Positions 6,209 to 15,527 of a stretch of 24,214 nt of DNA are shown here, in pieces (position 1 is the stretch's first letter; each line of letters begins with the position of its first letter). The stretch spans positions 1 through 24,214 of the forward strand of contig JBJXGF010000239.1 of the NCBI GenBank assembly GCA_046153015.1, given 5' to 3'. This DNA comes from JBJXGF01 sp046153015 (GTDB lineage Bacteria; Actinomycetota; Acidimicrobiia; Acidimicrobiales; CAIXPF01). The position numbers were made by a program, and so were the translations under genes. The notes under the pieces were generated by a model, which saw nothing but the letters and a program-made list of their open reading frames with translations, did not search any database and was not told the DNA's origin.

Positions 6209-7654
6209 CTACTTGCAGGCCTTGCCGTCCCAGGCGCAGAGCGCCCCGGTGCCGTTCTGCTCGATCACGTCGCCGAACTCCACCTGGCGGCCCACCTCCT
6301 CACCGGGCTCGATCGCGTAGCGGGTGAGCACGGCGCCTTCGGTGAAGTAGGCGTCCTTCAGCCCGTTCATCTCGAACTTGATGCCGCCGCGGTTGAGCGG
6401 GTGCTTGTACTGCGCGGACCACGCCGCCAGCATCAGGTTGGTGCGGCTGATGCCGCCGGGCCGGGCGTTCGCCTTCTTCATGATGTCGACCAGCGGCAGG
6501 GCCCACCAGGCGCCCCAGTTGGTGTAGGAGTCCTTCTCGTCGAGCCCGGCCTTGCTCAGGATCGCCTGCGCGGCCTTCACGTCGGGGTCATTGGCGAAGC
6601 TCACGTCGCCGCCGTCCTTGCGGTATTGGGCGGTGACGAAGTCCTTCCCGGCGTCGCCCGCCGGCTTGAAGAACGCCGGGCCGGAGCACGGATTGTCGAT
6701 GATCTTCACCTTGGGCTTCCACGACAGCTCCGACAACGCCTTCATCGACTGCGAGCAGAACACGCCGAACGTGCCCAGGACCAACGCGTCGGCGTTGGTC
6801 GAGGCGAGCGTGGTCATCTCGTTGGTGATCGTGGCGGCGGCCTGGTCGAACAGCTCGATCTTGGCGATTTTCAGCCCGCGTTTGACGGCCTCCTTCTCGA
6901 AGGCGATGCGATAGGAGGCGCCGAAATCGCTGTTGACGAAGAGGCCGGCCACGGTGCCGCCGGGGATGGTCTTGGCCAGGTATTCGGCCCAGATCGCCGC
7001 CTCGGAGGGATACGAGAGGTAGCTGCCGGTCGACCATGGGTGGTTCACGGGATCGGCCCCGAGCTGGTGACCGGTGCCGTTCATGAGGTTCGGCACGCAC
7101 ATGTCGTGCAGCTTGTCGTACACGGCCAGGGTGCCGGGCGTGCCCGACAACGGCATGAACGCCAGCGGCTTCACCGTCTCCACCAGCTCGTCGACGTTGG
7201 CCTTGGAGCGCGCCGCCTCGTACCCGTCGTCTTTGACCGTGAAGGCGATCTTCTTGCCGCCGATGCCTCCTTCGGTGGCGTTCACGTGCTCGAAATAGGC
7301 CTTGATGGCATTCGAGATGTTCCCGGAGATGGCGTTGTTTCCCGAGAACGGGAACGTCTGGACCAGTCGGATCTCGGTGGCGGTCACGCCCTCGGTGTCG
7401 CTCCAATTGCTCGGGCACTTCGAGAGATCGATGGTGTAGCCGGCCGGGCCGATCACCTTCTTGTCCTTCACGCCCCAGCTGGCCGGGTCCTCGCCGCCGG
7501 CCGCGGCTGCCCCGGCGGCGGTGGTGGCCGTCGCCCCTCCCGCGCTGGTGGGCGCCGCCGTGTCGGCCTCGCCGTCGCTGCCGCACGCCGCGGCCATCGC
7601 CGCGAAGGCCACCAGCGCCGCGGCGGCGCGCGTCAACCTACGACCTTGTTTCAT
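6209..7654 (-). CDS. LivJ/LivK-type periplasmic-binding lipoprotein (orphan)
   Basis: 481 residues from ATG 7654, which has GGAAGGGGGA just upstream. It opens with a lipoprotein signal peptide (MKQGRRLTRAAAALVAFAAMAAACG, lipobox AAAC) and an Ala/Thr/Gly-rich linker. The rest fits the type 1 periplasmic binding fold (Peripla_BP_6): TEIRLVQTFPFSG, AYFEHVNATEGGIGGKKIAFTVKDDGYEAARS, MPLSGTPGTLAVYDKL, GGTVAGLFVNSDFGASYRIAFEKEAVKRGLKI and TTLASTNADALVLGTF. Such proteins deliver branched-chain amino acids, amides, urea or other small ligands to ABC permeases. No permease or ATPase gene adjoins it, so the ligand cannot be inferred from context. Several Cys in the mature part may form disulfides. Convergent with tRNA-Leu, divergent from lon. 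Confidence 0.86.
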   Translation of the reverse strand: MKQGRRLTRAAAALVAFAAMAAACGSDGEADTAAPTSAGGATATTAAGAAAAGGEDPASWGVKDKKVIGPAGYTIDLSKCPSNWSDTEGVTATEIRLVQTFPFSGNNAISGNISNAIKAYFEHVNATEGGIGGKKIAFTVKDDGYEAARSKANVDELVETVKPLAFMPLSGTPGTLAVYDKLHDMCVPNLMNGTGHQLGADPVNHPWSTGSYLSYPSEAAIWAEYLAKTIPGGTVAGLFVNSDFGASYRIAFEKEAVKRGLKIAKIELFDQAAATITNEMTTLASTNADALVLGTFGVFCSQSMKALSELSWKPKVKIIDNPCSGPAFFKPAGDAGKDFVTAQYRKDGGDVSFANDPDVKAAQAILSKAGLDEKDSYTNWGAWWALPLVDIMKKANARPGGISRTNLMLAAWSAQYKHPLNRGGIKFEMNGLKDAYFTEGAVLTRYAIEPGEEVGRQVEFGDVIEQNGTGALCAWDGKACK

Positions 7655-7761
7655 CCCGGTCCCCCTTCCCGCGCCGTTCGCGACGCGACGTGGCCGTCTG
7701 TCTAGCAGCACGGTCCCGAACGGCGCCCGGGCCAGGCAGGCCAGCCGGGCTAGCCACTCCT

Positions 7762-7787
7762 AACTACGGAATAGCAAGTTTCTAGTT
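7762..7787. promoter_or_regulatory. A+T-rich region with inverted repeat upstream of lon
   Basis: AACTA (7762-7766) and TAGTT (7783-7787) are inverted around a 16-bp A+T-rich spacer just before lon. This is the likely promoter/operator zone. It does not resemble the HspR HAIR or ClgR consensus that I would look for in front of a protease gene. Confidence 0.35.
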
Positions 7788-7802
7788 GGGGTTGTGGAGG
7801 GC

Positions 7803-10142
<2,340 letters not shown>

Positions 10143-10165
10143 ACGCCGGCGCCGCCATCAAGGCA

Positions 10166-10210
10166 GTTATTGAATGGGCCCTCGAACCGGCGTGAGGGCC
10201 GGCGCCGCCA
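10166..10210. repeat. Copy 2 of the lon 3'-end block, after the lon stop
   Basis: 45 bp, 41 identical to 10113-10157, offset 53 bp, so it is out of frame with lon. The stem CCGGC-n6-GCCGG is kept while its loop differs, which would suit a terminator in the convergent lon/flavoprotein gap. Confidence 0.9.
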
Positions 10211-10214
10211 GACG

Positions 10215-11726
10215 TTACGGGGCGGCCGCGAACCGCGCGGCCGCCTCGCCGGCGATCTTGCCGAACACCGAGCCCGACACCAAGCCCGTCCCCCCCGGGT
10301 AGTTGTGGTAGAAGAGCCCCCCGACCAGCTCGCCGGCGGCGTACAAGCCGGGGATGGGCCGCCCGGCGGTGTCCTCCACCTCACCGGCGTTGGTGATCTT
10401 CAGCCCGCCGAAGGTGAACGTGACCCCGCAGGTGACCGCGTAGGCCTCATAGGGCGGGGTGTCGAGCCGGTTGGCCCAGTTGCTCTTGGGCACCGCCAGG
10501 CCGCGGGTGCCCCGCCCGTCCTTCACCGCCGGGTTGAAGCCCACCTCGACCATCACCGCGTCGTTGTATTCCTGCAGCGTCTGCAGGGCGCGGCCGGCGT
10601 CGACGCCTTCGAGCTTGGCCACCAGCTCCTCCAGCGTGTCGGCCTTCACCTTGGTGACCTGACGGATGCGGTACTCGTCGCGCAGCAGGTCCACCACCTT
10701 GGCGTCGAAGATCTGCCAGGCGAACATGTCGGGCTGGTCGAGGATGACCTTGCCGTACTTCGCGTACGTGTAGTTGCGGAAGTCGGCCCCCTCGTCGACG
10801 AAGCGCTCGCCGCGGGCGTTGAGCATCACCCCGAGCGGATAGCTGTGCTTCTGGAAGTTGTCGCCCACCGCCAGGTCGCCGAAGGCGGGGGCGTTCTGGT
10901 CCCAGCCCACCGCGTGGCAGCCGGACCAGTGCCCGTGGGGCATCGCCCCGGCGGCGAGCGCCATCTGGATGCCGGCGCCGGTGTTGAAGCGGGTGCCCCG
11001 CACCTTGGCGAGATCCCAGTTGGGCCCGAGGTACCGGGCCCGCATCTCGGCGTTGGACTCGAAGCCCCCGGCGCAGAGCACCACCGCCTTGGCCGACACG
11101 TCGACGCTGCGGCCCCCGCGGCGGGCCCGCACGCCCACCACCCGCCCGTCGTCGTCGGTGAGCAGGCTCTGGGCGGGGGTTTCGTAGTGGATGGGCACGC
11201 CGTCACGGGCGCAGGCCTTGTGCTCGAGCTCGACGAGGCCGGGCCCGCCGCCCCACGCCTCGACCGCCAGGCCTCCCCAGAACGTGAAGCGCCCGTCGAC
11301 CTTGAACGCCTGGCGCCCGTACGAGGGCTGGAAGCGGACGCCCTTCTCCCGCATCCACACCAGCGTCGGATGGCTGCCCTTCACCAGGATCTCGACCAGG
11401 TCGGGGTCGGCCCGGTACTGGGTGATGCGGGCCATGTCCTCGAAGTACTGGTCCTCGGTGTAGGCGCCGAAGTTCACGTTGGCCCGCTCGTCCTCCGTGA
11501 GGTCGGGCATCAGCTCCACCAGGTCGTCGACGCCGTGGAAGACCACCCGCATGGCGCCCGCCGTGTAGCGCGAGTTGCCGCCGCAGTCGGCCTCGGGGGC
11601 GGCCTCGAGCATCACGACCGACACGCCGTGCTCCCGGGCGGCCAACGCGGCGCAGGCGGCGGCGTTGCCTGCGCCCACGACCACCACGTCGGCGGGTTCG
11701 ATCCGGTCAAGAGGAGGAGCAGCCAT
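10215..11726 (-). CDS. FAD-dependent dehydrogenase, tricarballylate dehydrogenase (TcuA)-like
   Basis: 503 residues of the fumarate reductase/succinate dehydrogenase flavoprotein family (FAD_binding_2). The N-terminal Rossmann motif DVVVVGAGNAAACAALAAREHGVSVVMLEAAPE is followed by GGNSRYTAGAMRVVF. The C-terminal end has GGLKITNAGEVEDTAGRPIPGLYAAGELVGGLFYHNYPGGTGLVSGSVFGKIAGE. The GNAAACAAL and GGNSRYTAGAMR segments are closest, from memory, to TcuA, which oxidises tricarballylate to cis-aconitate. No tcuB or tcuC partner adjoins it, so the substrate is uncertain, and related steroid or fumarate-type dehydrogenases share the fold. The start ATG 11726 is supported by TAAGGT 9 nt upstream. Convergent with lon. 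Confidence 0.82.
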   Translation of the reverse strand: MAAPPLDRIEPADVVVVGAGNAAACAALAAREHGVSVVMLEAAPEADCGGNSRYTAGAMRVVFHGVDDLVELMPDLTEDERANVNFGAYTEDQYFEDMARITQYRADPDLVEILVKGSHPTLVWMREKGVRFQPSYGRQAFKVDGRFTFWGGLAVEAWGGGPGLVELEHKACARDGVPIHYETPAQSLLTDDDGRVVGVRARRGGRSVDVSAKAVVLCAGGFESNAEMRARYLGPNWDLAKVRGTRFNTGAGIQMALAAGAMPHGHWSGCHAVGWDQNAPAFGDLAVGDNFQKHSYPLGVMLNARGERFVDEGADFRNYTYAKYGKVILDQPDMFAWQIFDAKVVDLLRDEYRIRQVTKVKADTLEELVAKLEGVDAGRALQTLQEYNDAVMVEVGFNPAVKDGRGTRGLAVPKSNWANRLDTPPYEAYAVTCGVTFTFGGLKITNAGEVEDTAGRPIPGLYAAGELVGGLFYHNYPGGTGLVSGSVFGKIAGEAAARFAAAP

Positions 11727-11735
11727 CGCCGACGC

Positions 11736-11741
11736 ACCTTA
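11736..11741 (-). promoter_or_regulatory. -10-like box TAAGGT for the TcuA-like gene
   Basis: Minus-strand TAAGGT ends 9 nt before ATG 11726, the leaderless-type spacing. AAGGTG could also be read as a Shine-Dalgarno sequence, so the two readings compete. Confidence 0.45.
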
Positions 11742-11789
11742 GAGCCTGCCGTGGGCGCGACTCTGCGCCCGGCACGCCCGCGGCGAATC

Positions 11790-11814
11790 CGTCGGGATTC
11801 TCCGGTGACGAAAC
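11790..11814 (+). repeat. Left arm of a 25-bp perfect inverted repeat
   Basis: This 25-bp block (begins cgtcggg, ends acgaaac) is the exact reverse complement of 12399-12423. Extending outward to 11781 gives 31 of 34 matches. It lies between the TcuA-like gene and the small methyltransferase gene. Confidence 0.92.
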
Positions 11815-11852
11815 CGTCGGCGGCGCGGCCGGCGGCGGCCGGGCCGCGGAGC

Positions 11853-11858
11853 TAGCCT
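11853..11858 (+). promoter_or_regulatory. -10-like box TAGCCT and hairpin-embedded ribosome site
   Basis: TAGCCT lies 22 nt before ATG 11881. Downstream, GCCCC (11861-11865), loop GGAAA (11866-11870) and GGGGC (11871-11875) form a stem-loop that contains the likely Shine-Dalgarno GGAAAGGGG, so the site may be partly masked. Confidence 0.4.
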
Positions 11859-11880
11859 CGGCCCCGGAAAGGGGCGCCGG

Positions 11881-12372
11881 ATGCGGGTCGATCACCTCGA
11901 GGCCGACGACCGCCGGAGCCGTCGGCGTGGTTTCGTCCTGGTCGCCGCGCAGATGGCGCTGCTGGCGGTGCTCGCGGCGCCGTGGCCAAGGCGACGGGGC
12001 TGCGGGCCGACCGTCGCCGCCGGCCGAGCGCTCCAGGCGGCGGGCCTCGCCCTGGCCGGGGCGGGCGCCTTGCACCTCGGCCCGGCGCTCACCGCGCAGC
12101 CCGTGCCCAAGCCCGGCGCCGAGCTCGTGACCCGCGGCGTCTACCGGCGGGTGCGCCACCCGATCTACAGCGGGCTCGGCGTGTTCGGCCTCGGCTCGGC
12201 CATGGCCGCGCCCCACCCGGTCCGCGCCGCAGCGGCCGCCGCGCTCGTGGCGCTCCTCGCCGGCAAGGCCGCCTGGGAGGAGCGGATGCTCGCCGCCCGC
12301 GTTCCCGGATACGAGCGCTACCAGCGCAGCGCCGGCCGCTTCCTGCCCCGCCTCCGACCGCCCGCCGGCTGA
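11881..12372 (+). CDS. Isoprenylcysteine carboxyl methyltransferase / phospholipid methyltransferase-like membrane protein
   Basis: 163 residues, an integral membrane protein. The family signature is in the second half: ELVTRGVYRRVRHPIYSGLGVFGLGSAM (about 82-109), then KAAWEERMLAARVPGYERYQRSAGRFLPRL (about 132-161). RHPIYSG and the later EERML...YERY block are the SAM and substrate-site hallmarks of the ICMT/PEMT superfamily. About four hydrophobic segments are visible (FVLVAAQMALLAVLAA, ALQAAGLALAGAGAL, the segment after RHPIY, and AAAAALVALLAG). The substrate in bacteria is usually unknown; lipid or small-molecule methylation is plausible. GGAAAGGGG lies 6 nt before the ATG. The gene sits alone between the two arms of an inverted repeat. 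Confidence 0.8.
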   Translation: MRVDHLEADDRRSRRRGFVLVAAQMALLAVLAAPWPRRRGCGPTVAAGRALQAAGLALAGAGALHLGPALTAQPVPKPGAELVTRGVYRRVRHPIYSGLGVFGLGSAMAAPHPVRAAAAAALVALLAGKAAWEERMLAARVPGYERYQRSAGRFLPRLRPPAG

Positions 12373-12398
12373 ACCGCTCGGGCCCGTGCGCCCGCGGC

Positions 12399-12423
12399 GT
12401 TTCGTCACCGGAGAATCCCGACG
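12399..12423 (-). repeat. Right arm of the 25-bp perfect inverted repeat
   Basis: Exact reverse complement of 11790-11814, beginning 27 nt after the methyltransferase stop. With three mismatches the match runs on to 12432. Confidence 0.92.
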
Positions 12424-12490
12424 AGATCGCCGCCGACAACCCCGAGTCGGCCCGCCCCGCCGGTCGGCCCCGCCGGGCCCGCGCGCCCGC

Positions 12491-12496
12491 TACCGT
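12491..12496 (+). promoter_or_regulatory. -10-like box TACCGT for nei
   Basis: TACCGT ends 9 nt before ATG 12506. No Shine-Dalgarno sequence is seen, so a leaderless transcript is inferred. Confidence 0.48.
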
Positions 12497-12505
12497 GCCG
12501 CGCCG

Positions 12506-13300
12506 ATGCCCGAGGGCCACACCATCCACCGCCTGGCGAAGGACCTGAACCGCGACCTCCGAGGCGCGAAGCTGGCGGCCAGCTCGCCGCAGGGCCGCTT
12601 CGCCGAGGGCGCCGCGCTCCTCGACGGGGGCCAACTGCGCAGGGCGGAGGCCCACGGCAAGCACCTGTTCCTCTGGTGGCGGCCGGACGCGCTGGTGCAC
12701 ATCCACCTCGGCCTGGCCGGCGTGTGGCGGCGCTGGCCGGCGCCCCCGCCGCCGCCCACGGCGGCCGTGCGCCTGCGCCTGAGCGGCGCCGCGGTCACCT
12801 GGGACCTGTCGGGCCCCAACCAGTGCGCCGTGCTCCCGCCCACCGCCTACCAGGAGATCCGCGCCCGGCTCGGACCGGACCCGCTGCGCCGCGACGGCGA
12901 CCCGGCCGTGTTCGCCGCCCGGGTGGCGGCCAGCGCCCAGCCCATCGGTGCACTGCTGCTCGACCAGCGGGTGGCCGCCGGCGTGGGCAACGTGTACCGC
13001 GCCGAGATCCTCTTCCTCACCGGCGTGCACCCGCTGCGGGCGGGCCGGGCGCTGCGCGCCGAGGAGATCGACGCCATCTGGGCCGAGTCGGCCCGCCAGC
13101 TCCGCCTCGGCGTGCGCCGCAACAAGATCGTGACGATCGACCGGGGTGAGCTCGGCAAGCCGATCAAGGAGGCGGTGCGGGCCGAGGCGACCAACGTCTA
13201 CCAGCAGGAGCGCTGCCGGCGCTGCGGGGCGGCCGTCGCATCGGCCGGGCTCGCCGGCCGGCGCATCTGGTGGTGCCCCGAGCACCAGCAGCTGCCCTGA
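12506..13300 (+). CDS. nei: Fpg/Nei-family DNA glycosylase, endonuclease VIII (Nei1) type
   Basis: 264 residues. It removes oxidised bases and nicks the abasic site, using the N-terminal Pro2 as nucleophile and Glu3. The start MPEGHTIHRLAKDL has PEG rather than Fpg's PEL and resembles mycobacterial Nei1. Seen: SSPQGRFAEGA, HGKHLFLWW, VHIHLGLAGVWRRW, LGPDPLR, the H2TH region PIGALLLDQRVAAGVGNVYRAEILF and GLGVRRNKIVTIDRGELG-type sequence before the zinc finger. The C-terminal finger is C-x2-C-x16-C-x2-H (CRRC ... CPEH), so the fourth Cys is His. The start is fixed because Pro2 must follow the initiator Met. Probably monocistronic. Confidence 0.92.
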   Translation: MPEGHTIHRLAKDLNRDLRGAKLAASSPQGRFAEGAALLDGGQLRRAEAHGKHLFLWWRPDALVHIHLGLAGVWRRWPAPPPPPTAAVRLRLSGAAVTWDLSGPNQCAVLPPTAYQEIRARLGPDPLRRDGDPAVFAARVAASAQPIGALLLDQRVAAGVGNVYRAEILFLTGVHPLRAGRALRAEEIDAIWAESARQLRLGVRRNKIVTIDRGELGKPIKEAVRAEATNVYQQERCRRCGAAVASAGLAGRRIWWCPEHQQLP

Positions 13301-13311
13301 CCCGACCGGCC

Positions 13312-14877
13312 TCAGGGGCGGAACGTGCGGCCCGAGGGCCCCACCGGGCCGGCCGCCGCGGCCTGGTACACCCGCCGGACCCACCGGCACAGGCGCGGGC
13401 GGGTCTCGGCCGGGTCGATGATGTCCTCGATGCCGAACAGCTCCGCGGTGCGGAACGGCGAGGTCATCTGTTCGTACTCCCGCTGCAGCTCGGCCCGTTT
13501 GGCGGCCGGGTCGGGCGCCTCCTCGATCACGCGGCGGTACGCGGCGTCGACCCCACCCCGCAAGGGCAGCGACCCCCACTCGGCCGACGGCCACGCCACC
13601 CGGAACGTGTGCCGGGTCGGGTCGCGGTGCGTGGCGCCCGCCGCCCCGTACGCCCGCCGCACGATCACCGACGCCCACGCCACGTCGGCCTCGTACACCG
13701 CCGAGAGCACCCGGGTTCCGGCCCGCAACGTGCCCGCCCGCTCCGGGTCGAGGCCGACGAGCAGGCCCGGGTGGTCCATGAAGGCCACCACCGGGAGGTG
13801 GAAGGTGTCGGCGAGGTCGATGAACCGCACCACCTTGTGAGCAGCGGCCGCCGAGAGCCCGCCGCCGTCCACGCGGCCGTCGGCGCCGAGGAACACCACC
13901 GGCCAGCCGTCGAGGCGAACCAGGGCCACCACCGCCGCCCGCCCGTGGGCGGAGGCGAGCTCGGTGACCGAGCCCTCGTCGGCCACGCTGGCGAAGAGGC
14001 GGCGCACGTCGACGGGGCGGCGCGTCCGCGGCACGAGCGAACGCAGCGACGGGTCGACCCGGTTCGGGTCGTCGCCCGCCGGGCCCCGCGGCGGCAGCTG
14101 CCACACGTTGGAGGGCAGGTAGCCGAGCACCCGACGCAAGAGGGCGAGGGCTTCCTCCTCGGTGTCGACCGCGGCGTCGACCGAGCCCGACCGCGTCGCC
14201 TCCCGCCAGCCGCCGAGGGACTCCTTGTCGATCTCGACCCCGCTCGCCGCCTTGACCAGCGGCGGCCCGGCCACGAACACCTGCGCCTGGCCCTTCACCA
14301 TGACCGAGAAGTGGGCGGCGGTGATCTCGATCGCCGGCAGCCCGGCGAGCGACCCGAGCGCCGCCGACACGACCGGCACGCGGGACAGGTTGGCCACCGA
14401 GTACTCCCAGCCCGGCACCGTCGGCACGTAGGTGGCGCCGACCGATTTCACCCCCCGCACGCTGGCGCCCACCCCTTCCACGAGGCGGATCAGCGGGATC
14501 TTCAGGTCGTGGGCCATTCGCTCGGCGTAGGGCCGCTTGTCGAGCAGGCCCCCCTCGATGGCGCCGCCGCGCACCGTGTAGTCGTAGCCGGTGACCACCA
14601 CCGGGCGGCCCTCGACCTCGATCTCGCCGCACAGGTAGTTGGCCGGGATCACCGACTCAAGCGAGCCGTCCTCGGCCCGCACGGCGCGCCCGGCCAGGCG
14701 GCCGACCTCGGCGAACGAGCCGGGATCGGCGAGGCGCTCGATCCGCTCCCGGATCGTGAGCCGGCCCGCGGCGTGCTGGCGGGCCACCGCCTCCGGGCCG
14801 CCCATCGCCTCGGCGAAGCCGACCCGCGCCGCCAGCTCGGCCAGCTCCGCCGCCCACTCCCCCTCCGGCGCGCTCAC
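13312..14877 (-). CDS. Acyl-CoA carboxylase carboxyltransferase (beta) subunit
   Basis: 521 residues from GTG 14877. Biotin-dependent carboxyltransferase of the PccB/AccD/MmdA type, moving CO2 from carboxybiotin to an acyl-CoA such as propionyl- or acetyl-CoA. Seen: GRLTIRERIERLADPGSFAEVGRLAG (N-terminal half), GYDYTVRGGAIEGGLLDKRPYAERMAHDLKIPLIRLVEGVGASVRG, VPVVSAALGSLAGLPA, FVAGPPLVKAASG, DNR-like WQLPPRGPAGDDPNRV, the second crotonase half with VALVRLDGWPVVFLG, AHKVVRFIDLADTFHLPVVAFMDHPGLLVG and VSAVYEADVAWASVIVRRAYGAAG. The acyl-CoA is not readable. The start overlaps the rdgB stop (GTGA), indicating translational coupling. No biotin carboxylase or carrier gene is in the window. Confidence 0.9.
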   Translation of the reverse strand: MSAPEGEWAAELAELAARVGFAEAMGGPEAVARQHAAGRLTIRERIERLADPGSFAEVGRLAGRAVRAEDGSLESVIPANYLCGEIEVEGRPVVVTGYDYTVRGGAIEGGLLDKRPYAERMAHDLKIPLIRLVEGVGASVRGVKSVGATYVPTVPGWEYSVANLSRVPVVSAALGSLAGLPAIEITAAHFSVMVKGQAQVFVAGPPLVKAASGVEIDKESLGGWREATRSGSVDAAVDTEEEALALLRRVLGYLPSNVWQLPPRGPAGDDPNRVDPSLRSLVPRTRRPVDVRRLFASVADEGSVTELASAHGRAAVVALVRLDGWPVVFLGADGRVDGGGLSAAAAHKVVRFIDLADTFHLPVVAFMDHPGLLVGLDPERAGTLRAGTRVLSAVYEADVAWASVIVRRAYGAAGATHRDPTRHTFRVAWPSAEWGSLPLRGGVDAAYRRVIEEAPDPAAKRAELQREYEQMTSPFRTAELFGIEDIIDPAETRPRLCRWVRRVYQAAAAGPVGPSGRTFRP

Positions 14878-15527
14878 CGGTCGGCGCCTCGGGTCAGCGC
14901 CTCGGCCAGCGCCCGCAGCGCCCGGCCCCGATGGGAGATGGCGTGCTTGGCCGCCGGGGGCATCTCCGCGAAGGTGGCGCCGCCGCCCTCGTCGGGAGCG
15001 AACACCGGGTCGTACCCGAAGCCGGCCTCCCCGCGGGGCGCGGCGGTGATCGACCCCTCGCACACCCCCTCGGCGCTCAGCTCCTGCCCATCGGGCCAGC
15101 GCAGCACCACCACCGTGCGGAAGCGGGCTCGTCGGCCCGCCGCCGGCGTTGACGCGAGGGCGCCGAGCAGCTTGGCCACGTTGGCTGCGGCGTCGGCGTC
15201 GGGCCCGGCGAAGCGGGCGGTGTGCACCCCCGGCGCCCCGCCCAACGCGTCGACCTCCAGGCCGGTGTCGTCGGCCACCGCCGGGCCCCCCACCGCCCCG
15301 GCGACCGCAGCCGCCTTCAACCGGGCGTTGGCCAGCAGCGTGTCGCCGGTCTCGTCCACGTCGGCCAGGGTCGCCGGGCGGGGCCGCACCTCGAGCGCCA
15401 GCCCGGCCAGGATCTCGGCCAGCTCCCGCGCCTTGTCGGCGTTGGCCGAAGCCAGCGTGAGCACCGGGCGGTTCGCTTCGCTCTGTGCTTCCCGCTCTCC
15501 GCCGCTCGGGCGGTTCGCTTCGCTCAC
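14874..15527 (-). CDS. rdgB: RdgB/HAM1-family dITP/XTP pyrophosphatase
   Basis: 217 residues from GTG 15527, or 196 from the internal GTG 15464, which is nearer the usual family length. It hydrolyses dITP, ITP and XTP to monophosphates, cleansing the nucleotide pool. Seen: VLTLASANADKARELAEILAGL at the family start, PAVADDTGLEVDALGGAPGVHTARFAG with the conserved DDTGLEV, FRTVVVLRWPDG, GSITAAPRGEAGFGYDPVFAPDEGGGATFAEMP and KHAISHRGRAL. The upstream GTG overlaps the rph stop as GTGA. The 21-residue extension consists of a duplicated SEANRP element and is probably unneeded for catalysis. Middle gene of rph-rdgB-carboxyltransferase. Confidence 0.9.
   Translation of the reverse strand: MSEANRPSGGEREAQSEANRPVLTLASANADKARELAEILAGLALEVRPRPATLADVDETGDTLLANARLKAAAVAGAVGGPAVADDTGLEVDALGGAPGVHTARFAGPDADAAANVAKLLGALASTPAAGRRARFRTVVVLRWPDGQELSAEGVCEGSITAAPRGEAGFGYDPVFAPDEGGGATFAEMPPAAKHAISHRGRALRALAEALTRGADR
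15465..15525. repeat. 19-bp direct repeat at the rph/rdgB junction
   Basis: cgggcggttcgcttcgctc occurs at 15465-15483 and again at 15507-15525, offset 42 bp. On the minus strand it encodes SEANRP twice, in frame, at the N-terminus of the longer rdgB product. Confidence 0.9.

Noticed and set aside
10215..11726. Fumarate reductase or succinate dehydrogenase catalytic subunit
   Set aside because: The GNAAACAAL and GGNSRYTAGAMR segments fit TcuA-like dehydrogenases better, and no iron-sulfur or membrane-anchor subunit genes adjoin it.
11781..12432. Classical insertion sequence
   Set aside because: The enclosed gene is a membrane methyltransferase, not a transposase, and I see no convincing direct target repeat outside the arms. 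Kept only as an inverted-repeat cassette candidate.
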